From positions 106,632,102 to 106,696,101 of the forward strand of contig NC_081861.1 in NCBI RefSeq assembly GCF_963259705.1: DNA of 64,000 bases, in the 5' to 3' direction. The notes below the pieces were generated by a model. The model was not told where the DNA came from and did no database searches. It was given only the letters and a program-made list of their open reading frames with translations. Each line of letters opens with the position of its first letter. Positions within the stretch are counted from its first letter, which is position 1. Shown piece after piece: positions 1 to 12,034 of this stretch. This DNA comes from Myotis daubentonii (Eukaryota; Chordata; Mammalia; Chiroptera; Vespertilionidae). A program made the translations under genes and the position numbers.

Positions 1-54
1 TCTTCCAGAATAGCCACTATTGATCTCAAATACATGTTTGTTGCCTCCCATTTA

Positions 55-65
55 AAAAAAAAATT

Positions 66-125
<60 letters not shown>

Positions 126-247
126 AATTTGTTGTTTCGCTTATTTATGCTTTTTTTTTTGGTTGATTCTTGTATGTACACTAACTGGTAATTAAATCCA
201 GAGCTTTGACATATCAGGACACTTTAAGCAACTGAGCACTCGGCCAG
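55..247 (-). mobile_element. VES-type tRNA-derived SINE, degraded
   Basis: Read on the minus strand this ends, in plus orientation, with the tRNA-related head ACTCGGCCAGGGC, the complement of the GCCCTGGCC start of bat VES SINEs. The tail side (plus 55-65) runs into a long GA tract that replaces the usual GAGAGAGGAAGG segment. The middle is poorly conserved, so the copy is old or was remodelled by slippage. It is a pol III-type non-autonomous retroposon that would depend on L1. Confidence 0.65.
66..122. repeat. (GA)n microsatellite
   Basis: Nearly pure GA run with one AA interruption near its start. It lies where VES SINEs carry a short GA-rich stretch, so it probably grew from the SINE. Confidence 0.95.
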
Positions 248-394
248 GGCTGTTGTGTTTATTTTTAGGTTAGCACTTTCATTTTTTTCACTCTCTTGAT
301 ACCTGTAATTTCTCAAGTCTCTCTGGTATTTCTTTTCAATATATCTGTCCTCTATGTCATAATTTCCACCTGAGTAAAGAAAGGTCTTTTGACT

Positions 395-545
395 CAGACA
401 TATGAAAGTCTAAATTGTGATAACTTCTTGTGGGTCTTGGACAAATTATTTAACCTCCTTAAAAGTTTCTTCCTCTGTAAAATAGTGATGACTTTATCTA
501 AATCATGGAGTTATTTTTTGGATTAAATTACATTATTATATGCAC
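395..545 (+). mobile_element. MIR-like ancient SINE fragment
   Basis: The phrases CTTGGACAAATTATTTAACC and TTCCTCTGTAAAATAGTGATG match the core of mammalian MIR elements (line: exclude-and-count type core with TGTAAAATGGGGAT). Strongly diverged. The call rests on this short core only. Confidence 0.45.
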
Positions 546-742
546 AGTCTCCTTATGTTTCCTTTCCTCCCCTTTTTAATTGAATTTATTGGCATTGCAT
601 CAATTAACAAAATTATACAGGTTTCAGGTGTACAATACTATAATACACCAACTGTATATTGTATTGTGTTCACCACCCCAAGTAAAGCCTCCTTCCATTA
701 CCATTTATCCCCTGTGTACCCTCTTCTACCCACCTCCCCCTC

Positions 743-771
<29 letters not shown>
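743..771. repeat. (AC)n microsatellite
   Basis: Fourteen or so AC units within the L1 3' UTR, at a C-rich stretch of that UTR. Confidence 0.95.
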
Positions 772-773
<2 letters not shown>

Positions 774-1283
774 TCCCTCTCATAATCACAATACTGTTGT
801 CTGTATCCATGATTTGTTTTTGTGTTTTGTTTTTTTGTTGTTTGTTTATTCTGCTTAATCCCATCTCCTTTTTCACCCAGCCCTATAACCCCCTACCCTC
901 TGACAGCTGTCAGTCTGTTCTATCTGTGAGTCTGTATATATTTTGTTTGTTAGCTTATTTCGTTCATTAGACTCCTCAAGAGTGAAATAATAGGTTATTT
1001 GTCTTTCTCTGACTGTCTTATTTCACTTAGCATAATGTTCTTCAGGTCCATCCATGCTGGCACAAAGGGTAAGAGTTCCTTCTCTTTTACAGCCACGTAG
1101 TATTGTACTGTGCAAATGTACCACAGGTTTTTTATCAACTCATATGGGCACTTGGACTGCTTTCAAATCTTTGCTATTGTAAGAAGCACTGCAATGAACA
1201 TAGGGGTGCATAAATTCTTTCAAATTAGTGCTTTGGTTTTCTTTGGATATCTTCCAAGAAGTGGAATTCCTGGGTCATAGTGG

Positions 1284-1487
1284 GTTTTTTTTTTAATGTT
1301 TTTTATGGATTTTAGAGAGAGAGAAAGGAAGGAAGAAGGAGAGAGAAACATCAATTGGTTACCTCCTATATGCCCCCTACTGGGAATCAAGCCCACAACC
1401 TGGACATATGCTCTGACCAGGAATCAAACAGGTGATTTCCTGGTGCATGGGAAGATGCTCATTAAACTGAGCCATGCCAGCCAGGGC
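1284..1487 (-). mobile_element. VES SINE inserted in L1 3' region
   Basis: Complement of a VES element: T-rich tail, GAGAGAAACATCAATTGG, CCTCCTATATGCCCCC, ACTGGGAATC, then the head complement TGAGCCATGCCAGCCAGGGC. The L1 text is interrupted between GGTCATAGTGGG and TTTTTGAGGTAACTCC, which places the insertion. Clear target duplication not seen. Confidence 0.9.
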
Positions 1488-2106
1488 CGTTTTTGAGGTA
1501 ACTCCATACTGCTTTCTACATTGGCTGCACCAATCTGCATTCCCACCAACAGTGCCTGAGGGTTCCCTTTTCTCCACATCTTTGCCAACATTTGCTCTTT
1601 GTTGATTTATTGGTGATATCCATTCTGAAAGGTTTAAGGTAATATCTGATTGTGGTTTTACTTTGCATTTCTCAGATGATTAGTGACATTGAGCATCTTC
1701 TCATTATCTATTGGCCATTTGTATGTCCTCTTTGGAGAAGTATCTATTCATATTCAGGACCCTCGCCCATTTTTTAATTGGGTTGTTGTTATTTGATGCT
1801 GAGTGTTATCAGTTCTTTATAAATTTGGGATATTAACTCTTATCAGATGTATTATTGGTGAATATGTTTTTTCCATTCAGTGGGCTGTCTTTTCATTTTG
1901 TTGGTGGTTTCCTTTGCTATGCAAAAACATTTTGGTTTGATGTAGTCCCATTTGTTTATCCTTTTCTTTTTTCCCTCGCTTGAGGGGATATATCAGAAAA
2001 AATATTTCTATGAGAAATGTATGAGATTTTACTGCCTATAGTTTCTTCTATGGTTTTTATGGTTCTGAGACTAACATTTCAGTCCTTAATCCATTTTGAG
2101 CTATTC

Positions 2107-2200
2107 TTTTTTAATTTTATTTTATTGCTTAAAGTATTACAAAGAGTAGTGCACATGTCTCCTTTTTTTGCCCCTTGACCTTCCCCTGGCCTCCCCTACC
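2107..2200 (-). mobile_element. Very short 5'-truncated L1 tail
   Basis: About 95 bp of the last part of a bat L1 3' UTR, in complement (TTTATTGCTTAAAGTATTAC then CTTCCCCTGGCCTCCCC). It sits inside L1 ORF2 sequence. The L1 words TTGAGCTATTCTT before and TTGAGTTTATTCTT after it look like its target duplication. Confidence 0.75.
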
Positions 2201-2217
2201 TTGAGTTTATTCTTATA

Positions 2218-2361
2218 CTAGAGACCCAATGCATGAAATTCTTGCAAGGAGCTCAGCCCTTGCAGTAGCCGTGGTGGCTTTCCTCCTCCAGCTTTGTCCA
2301 GCAGGTCATTTTGCTGTCTGGTCTAATTATCATATTACCATTATGCCTTTATTATTATAGG
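2218..2361 (-). mobile_element. Degraded short Helitron
   Basis: Begins CTAGAGACCCAATGCATG, the complement of a HeliBat 3' end (hairpin, then CTAG), and ends CCTTTATTATTATAGG, the complement of the 5' TCCTATA-type start. Only about 144 bp remain; the hairpin is mutated. Inserted in L1. Confidence 0.65.
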
Positions 2362-3385
2362 TATGGTGTAAGAAAGTGGTACACTTGTATTTTTTATTGC
2401 ACATATCTACCCAATTTTTCCAACACCATTTATTAAATAGACTATCTTTAACCATTGTATGTTATGTATCCTCTATCAAATATTAATTAACCATAAATGT
2501 GTGGGTTTATTTTGGGGTTCTCTATTCTGCTCTATTAATCTATATATCTGTTTTATGCCTGTACCATGCTGTTTTGATTACAATGACCTTGTAGTATGGT
2601 CTTTTATCAAGTAGTGTGATTCCTCCAACTTTGTTCTTCTTTCCCTAGATTGCTGTGACTAATCAGAGTTTTTGTGGTTCCATATAAATTTTTGGAATAT
2701 TTGTTATAGTTCTGTGAAATATATCATTGATATCCTGATAGGGGTGGTATTAAATCCATAGATTGCTTTGTGTACTCTAGACATTTTTATGATTTTAAGT
2801 TTTCCTATCCATGAACACAGTATATGCTTTCACTTATTTGTATCTTCAATTTTTTTCTTCATTGCCTTATAATTTTCTGAGCACAGGTCTTTTACATCCT
2901 TGGTTAAATTTATTCCTAGGTATTTATTTTTTGATGCAATTGTAAATAGGATTGTTTTCTTAGACTTTCTGATAGTTCATTATTAGTGTATAAAAATTCA
3001 ACTGATTTCTGCATATTTATTTTGTATCCTGCTACTTTACTGAAGTAATTTATTGGTTCTAGTAGGTTTTTTTTGTGGAATCATTAGGATTCTCTGTAAA
3101 CATTATCATGTCATATGAAAATAATGTCAGTTTAACTTCTTCCTCTCCAATTTGGATGCCTTTAATTTCTTCTTCTTTTCTGATATCTGTGGCTAGAACT
3201 TCTAGTACTATGTTTAATAAGAGTAGTAAAAGTAGACATTCCTTTCTTGTTTCCATTCTTAAGGGAAACACTTGTAGTTTTTGTCCATTGTATATGATGT
3301 TGGCTGTGGGTTGGTAATATATGGCCTTCATTATATTGTGGTATATACCCTCTAATACCACTTTGCTGAGAGCTTTTATCATAAA

Positions 3386-3660
3386 CGAGAAGCCCAATGC
3401 ACCAATTTGTGCACAGGTGGGATCCCTCAGCCTGGCCAGCGAATGGGGACGATTAGGGCCAGCTGGCCAGGGAAGGGCAGGGAGAAACCACAGGAGGTTG
3501 GTTGACCACGGGAAGTTGGCTGTGGGAGAACACTGATCACGAGGGGACAGCTCCTGCATTGAGTGTCTGCCCCCTGGTGGTCAGTGCCTGTCATAGTGAC
3601 CGGTCAACCAGTTGTTCAGTCTACTGGTCATAAGGGCCACTTAGGCTTTTGTACATATGT
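3386..3660 (-). mobile_element. Degraded Helitron
   Basis: Starts CGAGAAGCCCAATGCACC with an AATTTGTGCAC hairpin remnant (CTAG mutated to CGAG) and ends near CTTAGGCTTTTGTA, matching a HeliBat 5' end in complement. It contains the internal phrase CTCCTGCATTGAGTGTCTGC shared with the younger Y-type Helitrons of this window. L1 text resumes at AAATGGGTGCTGGATT on the right. Confidence 0.7.
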
Positions 3661-3947
3661 AAATGGGTGCTGGATTTTATCAAATGCTTTTTCTGCCTCT
3701 ATTGATATGATCATATGATTTTACCTTTCATTTGATTAATATGGTGTATCATGTTTATTGATTTGTGGATATTATACCAACATTGCTCCTCAGAATAAAT
3801 CTCACTTGATTAAGGTATATGATCTTTTTAATATATTACCGGACATGATTTTATATTTTGTTGAAGATTTTAGCACCTATGTTCAACAGGGATAGTGGCC
3901 TATAATTTTCTTTCTTTGCTGTATCTTTATCTGGTTATGAAATTGGG

Positions 3948-6900
3948 TTTTCATCAGTTTATTTTGTTCATTAGATTCTACATATAAGTGAGATCATGTG
4001 ATACTTGTCTTTTTCTGACTGGCTTATTTCACTTAGCATAATACTCTCCAGATCTCTCAATCTTGTGTCAAAGGGTAAGAGATCCTTCTTTTTTATAACA
4101 GCAATAGTATTACACTATGTAAATGTACCACGGTTTGTTTGTTTTTTACTCCACTCATCTACTAATGGGCACCAAACTGTTTCCAGATCATAGGTATTGT
4201 AAATTGCATTGGTATGCACATAGGGGTGTATGTATTCTTTGTGATAGGTGTTTCAGGATTCTTAGGATATATTCCTAGAAGTGGGATCACTGGGTCAAAT
4301 GGCAGTTCCATTTTTAATATTTTGAAAAAACTCCACAGTGTTTTCCCTAGTGCCTGCACAAGTCTGCATTCCCACCAGCAGTATACTAGGGTTCCTTTTT
4401 CTCCATATCCTCACCAGCAATTATTGTTTGTTAATTTATTGATAGTAGCCATTCTGAGGTGTGAGGTGATACCCCATTTTCATTTTCATTTGTATCTCTC
4501 CGATGATTAGTGACATTGAGCATGTTTTCACATGCCTCTTGTCCATTTGTATGTCCTCATTAGAGAAGAGTCTATTTATGTCCTCTGTCCCTTTGGTAAT
4601 TAGAATGTTTACCTTTCTTTTATTGAGCTGCATGAGTACTTTATATATTTTTGAAAGTAACTCCTTATCTGTTATATCATTGGCAAGTATGTTCTCCCAT
4701 ATAGTGGGTTCCCTTTTCATTTTTTTTCATTCTTTTCCCTTTTCATTTTGATGTTGGTTTCTTTTGCTGTGTAGAAGCTTTCTATTTTGATGTAGTCCCA
4801 TTTATTTTTACATTTGTCTCTCTTGCCCTAGGCATTGTATCGGTGAAAATTTTGCTGTGAGAGATATTTGAGATTTTGCTGCCTACATTTTCTTCAAGTA
4901 TTTTTTGTTTGTTTGTTTGTTTCATTACTTACATTTAAGATTTAGGTCTTTTATACATTTTGAGTTTATTTTTGTGTATGGTGTAAGTTGGTGTTTGGTG
5001 TTCTAGTTTCTTTTCTTTCTTTCTTTTTTTTCTCTTTGCATGTCTGTGTCCACCAATCCCAACACCATTTATTGAAGGGACTGTCTTTACTACTTTGTAC
5101 ACTTTTGCCTCCTTGGTCAAATATTAATTGAGCATAATGGCTTGGATCAATTTCTGGGTTCCCTGCTCTGTGCCATTGATCTATATGCCTGTTCTTATGC
5201 CAGTACCAGGCTCTTTTAAGTACAGAGACTTTGTAGTATAGTTTGATATCTGGTATTGTGATCCTTCCAACTTTGTTTTTCTTTCTCAAAATTGCTGCAG
5301 TTATACAGGGTCCTTTTTGGTTATGTACATATTTTTGGAGTATTTGTTCTAGATCTGTGAAACATCTGTTGGTATTTTAATAAGGATTGCATTGAATCTA
5401 TAGATTGGCTTGAATCATATGTATATTTTAATGATGTTAATTCCACCAATCCATGAATATGGTATATTATTCCACTTGTTTATATCTCGTTCTATCTCTA
5501 TTTCAATTTTCTGTGGTTTTGTGAGTACAGGTCTCTTACCTCCTTGGTTAAGCTTATTCCTAAGTATCTTAATTTTTTTGTTGCAATGGTAAATGAGATT
5601 GTTTTTTAATTTATCTTTTGGAAAGTTAATTATTGGTGTATAAAATGCCATCAATTTCTGGGTGTTAATTTTGTATCCTGCTACATTGCCAAATTCATTT
5701 ATTAAATCTAATACTTTTTTGGTGGAGCCTTTAGGGTTTTCTATATACAATTTAACATTGTCTGTGAAAAATGACAGTTTTACTTCCTCCTTTCCTATTT
5801 GGATACCTTTTATTTTTTTCTTCTAGTCTGATCATTGTTGCTAGGACATCCACTATTATGTCGAATGAAAGTGGTAAAAGCAGACATATCTTTCTTGTTC
5901 TTGTTCTCAGGGGAAATGTTTTTAGTTTTTACTCATTGAGTATAAAGTTGGCTATAGGTTTGTAATATATGGCTTTTATTATATTTAGGTATGATCCTTC
6001 TAATCCCACTCTGCTGAGAGTTTTTTTCAAAAATGGGTGTTGGATTTTATCAAATGCTTTTTCTGCATCTATGGATATGATCATGGGACTTTTATTCTTC
6101 ATTTTGATTATATAGTATATCATGTTTATTGATTTGTGAATATTCTACCAGCCTTAAATCTCCAGAGAAATCCCATTTGGTCATGGTGTATCATCTTTTT
6201 CATATATTGCTGGATCTGATTTGCTAATATTTTGTTGAATATTTTAACATCTATGTTCATTGGGATATTGACCTATAATTCTTTTATTTTGTAGTGTCTT
6301 TATATGGTTTTGGAATTACAGTAATGCTGGTCTCATTAAAAGAGCTTGAAAGTGTTCCTTCCTCTTGGGAATTTTTTTGGAATAATTTGAGAATGGTAGG
6401 TGTTAGTTCTTTGAATATTTGATAAAACTTCCCTGTGAAGCTGTCCAGCCCAGGGCTGTAGCTTGCTGGGAGGTTTATTTTTATTTAATTTTTTTAAAAT
6501 TTTGTTTTATTGCTTAAAGTATTAGAGAGAGTATTACATATGTCTCCTTTTTTCTTTTTTCCCTTGACCTTCCCCCGGCCTCCCCTACTTACTGCCTCAG
6601 TTTCATCAGTTGCATTAGAATATTCAGGTTTTCTTATACTTCCTAATTCAGTTTTGGTATATTGTAGTTTTCTAGGAATTTGTCCATGTCATCCAGGTTG
6701 TCCAGCTTTTTGGCATATAGTTGTTCATTGTATTTTCTTACAATCCTTTTTATTTAGGTGGTATCCGTTGTTACCTCATCTCTTTCATTTCTGATTTTAT
6801 TTATATCTGTCCTTTCTTTGTTTCTTGAGAATGTTGGCTAAATTTTCATCAATGTTGTTCATCTTTTCAAAGAACTAGGCCTTGGATTCTTTGTTGTTTT

Positions 6901-6960
6901 GTATTGATTTTTTTGCCTCTATATCATTTATTTCCAAGCTGATATTTATTATTTCCTTCC
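3948..6960 (-). mobile_element. Bat LINE-1, ORF2 and start of 3' UTR, broken
   Basis: Starts on the plus strand at TTTCATCAGTTTATTTTG, in the L1 3' UTR, with no poly(T) tail, and runs back through ORF2 C-terminal, RT and toward the endonuclease region. Minus frames at 4436-4720, 4966-5289 and 5415-5750 show recognisable ORF2 stretches with frameshifts and stops. A short L1 tail lies within (6480-6587). It meets the plus-strand L1 at 6961 head to head. Confidence 0.85.
6480..6587 (-). mobile_element. Very short L1 tail in L1 ORF2
   Basis: Same end-of-UTR segment as at 2107-2200 (TTTATTGCTTAAAGTATTAG, then CTTCCCCCGGCCTCCCC) set into ORF2 text of the host L1. Severe 5' truncation leaves only about 105 bp. 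Confidence 0.7.
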
Positions 6961-7238
6961 TTCTACTAAAGAAGCAACAATCCTAAATGATACACTAGAT
7001 CAGATTAAACTAACTGACATCTTAAGAAAATTTCATATTTATTCTCAAGTGCATATGGAGCATTTTCAAAGATAGATAACATGTTAGGACACAAGCTAAG
7101 TCACTACAAATTCAAGAAGAATGAAATCATATCAAGCATCTTCTCAGACCATGATGTCATGAAATTAAAATTCAGCTACAATAAAAAGGCTGAAAAACAA
7201 TCAAACACATGAAGGCTAAATAGCATGTTATTAAACAA

Positions 7239-7702
7239 CTAGAGGCCCGGTGCACAAAAATGTGTGCACTCGGGGGGGGGGGGGCTCAACTCAGCCTGTG
7301 CCCTCTCACAGTCTGGGACCCCTCGGGGGATGACCACCTGCTGGCTTAGGCCTGCTCCCCGGGAGATTGGGCCTAAGATGGCAGTCAGACATCCCTCTGG
7401 CAGCCCGGCAGCCCTTGGGGGATGTCCACTTGCCAGCGGGGAGCAGACCTAAGCTGCAGTCGGACATCCTTAGCGCTGCTGAGGAGGCAGGAGAGGTTCC
7501 CACCACCACAGCTGTACTGGCAGCCACCAGCTTGGCTTGTGGCTGAGCAGAGCTCCCCCTGTGAGAGTGCCCTGACCACCAGAGGGCAGCTCCTGCATTG
7601 AGCGTCTGCCCCCTGGTGGTCAGTGTGTATCATAGTGACCAGTCATTCCTACTCTTTCTGCTGTTAGGGTCAGTTTGCATATTACCCTTTTACTATATAG
7701 GA
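7239..7702 (-). mobile_element. Helitron, Y type
   Basis: Plus strand starts CTAGAGGCCCGGTGCAC followed by a hairpin remnant ACAAAAATGTGTGC, the complement of a Helitron 3' end, and ends TACTATATAGGA, the complement of the 5' TCCTATATAG start. A poly(G) run (7270-7282) follows the hairpin. It joins directly to the X-type element at 7703. No Rep/helicase: non-autonomous. Confidence 0.9.
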
Positions 7703-8398
7703 TAGAGGCATGGTGCATGGGTGGGGGCTGGCTGGTGTGCCCCGAAGGGTGTCCTGGATTAAGGTGGGGGTCCCGCTTGGGTGCCTGGCTAGCCTGGGTG
7801 AGGGGCTGATGGCTGTTTGCAGCTGGTCACACCCCCTTCAGGGTGGGGATCCCCACTGGAGTGCCTGGCCAGCCTGAGTGAGAGGCTGATGGCTGTTTGC
7901 AGCTGGTCACACCCGCTTCAGGGTGGGGGTCCCCACTGGGTTGCCTGGCCAGTCTGGGTGAGGGGCTGAGGGCCATTTTCAGGCTGGTGGGCGACTGAAG
8001 CTCCCAGCCTCACCTTTTTTTCTTTTTATTTTTATTCTGGGATTTATTTACCATCTATAGATATCACTGGAGTTGAGAGCTGGCTCCAGCTCTGGGGCCC
8101 GGCTCCAGCTCAGAGGCCTGGCTGGCTGAAAGCAGGTATCTGAGATTTGTTTGGCTTTTATAATTGAAACATTGTTGCTTTTGGAGCTGTTACTTCAGGA
8201 GCTCAGAGCCGGGCCGCGGCAGGCAGGGAACCTTGGCTTCCTCCTTCACTGGAGCAAGCAAACCTCCTGCTAGCTTCAGCTGCGTGGCTGCCAGCCGCCA
8301 TCTTGGTTGGCAGTTAATTTGCATATTGCCCTGATTAGCCAATGGGAAGTGTAGCAGATATACGGTTAATTACCCTATTTGCCTATCATTAGATAGGA
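7703..8398 (-). mobile_element. Helitron, X type, fused to the Y type
   Basis: In its own direction it starts at 8398 with TCCTATCTAATGATAGGC and ends at 7703 with GCCTCTA, lacking the final G of CTAG, where the Y element begins with TCCTATA. It carries about three imperfect 80-bp repeats (GTGAGGGGCTGATGGCTGTT type) at 7790-7980. L1 text flanks the pair: TTAAACAAC left, TGAGTGGGTTACC right. Confidence 0.9.
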
Positions 8399-8545
8399 TG
8401 AGTGGGTTACCAAAGAGAACAAAGAAGAAGAATAAAAGGAAAAACCTCCTGAAAACATGAACATGAGCACACAAAAACCCAAAATCTTTGGGACATAGCA
8501 GTCGTTCATAGCACTGCAAGCCTACCTGAAAAAAAAAAAATAGAT

Positions 8546-8597
<52 letters not shown>

Positions 8598-8605
8598 AAA
8601 GAAAA
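8546..8605. repeat. (AAAG)n microsatellite
   Basis: About fourteen AAAG units, grown from an A-rich part of L1 ORF2. Confidence 0.97.
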
Positions 8606-10275
8606 ACTGGTAATATGTTATCTAACATTACAACTTAAAGAATCAGAAAGGGAATAACAGGAAAATCCCAGATTAAGTAGAAGGAAGGAAATAACAAAAA
8701 TCAGGGCATGAATAAATGACATAGAGACCAAACAAACAAAAAAAATACAAAACATTAATAAAATCAAGAGCTGGTTCTTTGAAAGGATAAACATGATTGA
8801 TGTATCTCTCTCCAAACTCACCAGAAAACAGAGAGGACCCAACTAAATAAAATCAGAAATGAAAGAGATGAAGTAACAACTGATCCATGGAAATACAAAG
8901 GATTGTAAAAAACAATACTATAAGTGACTTTATTCCATCAAATGGGATAAGCTAGACAAAATGGACATATTCCTGAAAAATACAACCTTCCAAAGTTCAA
9001 TCAGGAAGAATCAGAAAACTTGAATAGACTGACAACTACAGATGAAATTGAAACAGTAAAAAAACCAAAAAAACAAAAAACAACAACAAAACAAACAAAC
9101 AAACAAAAATAAAACTTCCAGCAAACAAAAGCCCTGGTTCAGATGGTTTCACAGGGGACTTTTTACCGAATATTCAAAGAAGAACTAACACCTATCCTCC
9201 TCAAACTATTCCAAAAAATTCAAGAGCAAGGAACACTTCCAAGCTCTTTCTATGAGGCCAGCATTACTCTAATTCCAAAACCAGATAAAGACACTAAAAA
9301 GAAAGAGAACTACACACCAATATTCTTGATAAACATAAATGCCAAAATTTTCAACAAAATTTTAGCAAATAAGATCCAGATATATATTAAAAAGATCATA
9401 CAACTTAACCAAGAGGGATTTATTCCAGGAATGGAAGGCTGGTACAATGTTCACAAATAAGTAAATGTGATAAAGCAAATAAACAGATTGCAAAACAAAA
9501 ATCACATTATCATATTAATAGATGCAGAAAAATCATTTGACCAAACCTAACACCCATTTTTGGTAAAACTCTCAACACAGTGAGAATAGAGAGATCATTC
9601 CTCAACATAATAAAGGCCATATATGACAAATCTATAGCCAACAGCATACTCAATGGGCAAAAACTAAAACAAATTTTCCTAAGAACAGGAACAACATAGG
9701 GATGCCTTTTTCAACACTCTTGTTCAACATAGTACTGGAAGTGCTAGCCATAGTGATCAGATAAGAAGAAGAAATAAAAGGCATCCAAATTGGAGAGAAG
9801 GAAGTAAAACTGTCATTATTCGCAGATGACATGATACTTTACATAGAAAAGCCTAAATACTCCATCAAAAAACTACTAGATTTAATAATTGAATTCAGAA
9901 ACATAGCAGGATACAAAATTAACACCCCAAAATCCATGGCATTTTTATACACCATTAATGAACTGTCAGAAAGAGAAACTAAAAAACAATAGAAAAAAGA
10001 AATCTCATTCACCATTGCAACAAAAAGTTAAGATACCTAGGAATAAACTTAATGAAGGAAGTAAAGACCTGTACTCAGAAAACTACAGGATGTTGGAAAA
10101 AGAGATAGAGGAAGATATAAACAAGTGGAAGAATATACCATGTTCATGGATTGGTAGAAACAACATCAGTAAAATGTCCATACTACCCCCAAAAAATCTA
10201 TAGATTCAATGCAATCCCCATTAAAATACTAATGGTATATTTCACAGACCTAGAACAAACTAAAAATTTATTTGA

Positions 10276-10365
10276 AACCAAAAAAGACCCTGAATAACTA
10301 CAACAATCTTGAGAAAGTAGAACCAAAAAAGACCCTGAATAGCTACAACAATCTTGAGAAAGTAG
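10276..10365 (+). repeat. 45-bp tandem duplication in L1 ORF2
   Basis: Two adjacent 45-bp units (10276-10320, 10321-10365) differing at one base, beginning AACCAAAAAAGACCCTGAAT. The unit length is a multiple of three. Confidence 0.95.
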
Positions 10366-11800
10366 AACAAAGTTGGAGGAATCTCAGTACCAGATATCAA
10401 GTTATAGTACAAAGCCACTGTACTCAAAACAGGCTTGTACTGGCACAAGAACAGGCATATGGATCAATGGAACAAAACAGAGAACCCAAAAATCAACCCA
10501 AGCCACTATGCTCAATTAATACTTTTTCAAAGGAGACAATAGCTACAGTGAAGCAGAAACAGTCTCTTCAATAAGTGGGTTTGGGAAAAATTGAACAGAT
10601 ACATGAAAAAAATGAAACTAGATCAACAATTTATACAATACACAAGAATAAACTAAAAATGGATGAAAGACTTAAATGTAAGACATGAAACCATACAAAT
10701 CCTAGAAGAAATCATAGACAGCAAAGCATCAGACATCTCTTGTGGCAATATGTTTACCAATACAGCTCCTAGGACAATAGAAACTAAGGAAGAAATAAAA
10801 AATGGGAGTACAGTACAATAAAAAGCTTCTGCACTGAAAAAGGAACCATCAACAAAATAGCAAGGGAGCCCACTACATGGGAAAAAATATTTGCCAATGA
10901 TACATGCTATAAGGTGTTAATCTCCAAAATATATAGGGAACTCATTCAACTAAACAAAAGGAAGACAAACAATCCAAATAAAAAATGGACCTAAATAGAC
11001 ACTTCTCCAAAGTGGATATACAGAAAGCCAAGAGACATGAAATAATGCTCAAGGTACCACCTCACACCTGTCAGAATGCCTTTCATCAATAAATCAATAA
11101 AGGACAAGTGTTGGCGAGGTTGTGGAGAAAAGGGAACTGTAGTACACTGCTGGTGGGAATGCAGACTGGCGTAGCCATTATTGAAAACAGTATGGAGTTT
11201 CCTCAAAAAATTAAAAATCAAACTCCCATTTGAACCAGTGATCCTACTTTTAGGAATATACCCTAAGAATCCAGGAACACTCTTCAGAAAGGATATATGC
11301 ACCCCTATGTTCACAGCAATGCAATTTACAATAGCTAAGATTTGGAAACAGCCTAATGCCTATCAGCAGATGAGTAGATAAAAAAACCTGTGGTCTATTT
11401 ACACAATGGAATATTACACAGCATTAAAAAAGAAGGAACTCTCATCCTTTCTTATGGATAGACCTGTAGAGTATTATGCTAAGTGAAGTAAGCCAGTCAG
11501 AGAAAGATAATTATCACATTACCTAATCCTTATGTGGAATCTAATGAACAAAATAAACAGATGAACAAAAATAGACCCAGAGACATAGAAGCATGAAACA
11601 GACTTTTAAACCTCAGAGGAAAAGTAGGGGAGGGTGGGCAGAAAGAGATCAACCAATGAATTTTATGCATCTATGCATAACCCATGGACACAGACAATGG
11701 GGTTGCGAAGGCCTGGTGGCTGGAGGGAGCTGGAAGAGGTCAATGGGGGGAAAAGTCAGACTTATGTAATACTTTCAACACTAAAGACTTAAAAAAAAAG

Positions 11801-12034
11801 AAACAGACTCATAGATACAGAGAACATTTTGATGGTTGCCAGATGGGAGTGGAGTTGGGAGGATGGGTGAAAAAGGTGAAGAGATTTAGAAGTACAAATT
11901 AGTTGTAGCCCATGTACATAGACAATAGACAGGTGAAGGCCTGAGATGAGGTGGGAGATGGATGAATGGGGGGTAAATGGGAGAAATGGAGGACATCTGT
12001 AATACTCTTAACAATAAAATAAATTTAAAAGAAT
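11801..12034 (+). mobile_element. Older L1 3' UTR tail
   Basis: After the younger L1's A-rich end, a second L1 3' UTR starts (GAAACAGACTCATAGATACA, GATGGTTGCCAGATGGGAGT) and ends AACAATAAAATAAATTTAAA. The wording is that of L1MA/L1MB-type elements. The younger L1 probably inserted into it. Confidence 0.75.

Larger units (their letters stand above)
548..3947 (-). mobile_element. Older LINE-1 (L1MA-like), 3' part, interrupted
   Basis: The plus strand reads as the complement of an L1 3' UTR (548-900), then the end of ORF2 and back into the reverse transcriptase region. Minus-strand frames near 3059-3320 give ORF2 RT-type sequence with the catalytic box altered (FSYDM instead of FADDM), with many stops elsewhere. 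The 3' UTR wording (ATTATACAGGTTTCAGGTGT) is that of older mammalian L1MA-type elements. It is broken by a SINE (1284-1487), a short L1 tail (2107-2200) and two degraded Helitrons (2218-2361, 3386-3660). It is non-functional. Confidence 0.85.
6961..11800 (+). mobile_element. Bat LINE-1, plus strand, from ORF2 endonuclease region to 3' end
   Basis: Begins in the late endonuclease region of ORF2 and continues through RT (a frame at 9143-9460 covers part of RT) to the ORF2 C-terminus (for example 11181-11381) and a purine-rich 3' UTR with a short A-rich end near 11795. Stops and frameshifts are frequent. It is interrupted by two fused Helitrons (7239-8398), an AAAG microsatellite and an internal 45-bp tandem duplication. 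The 5' end, including ORF1, is missing. Confidence 0.85.
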
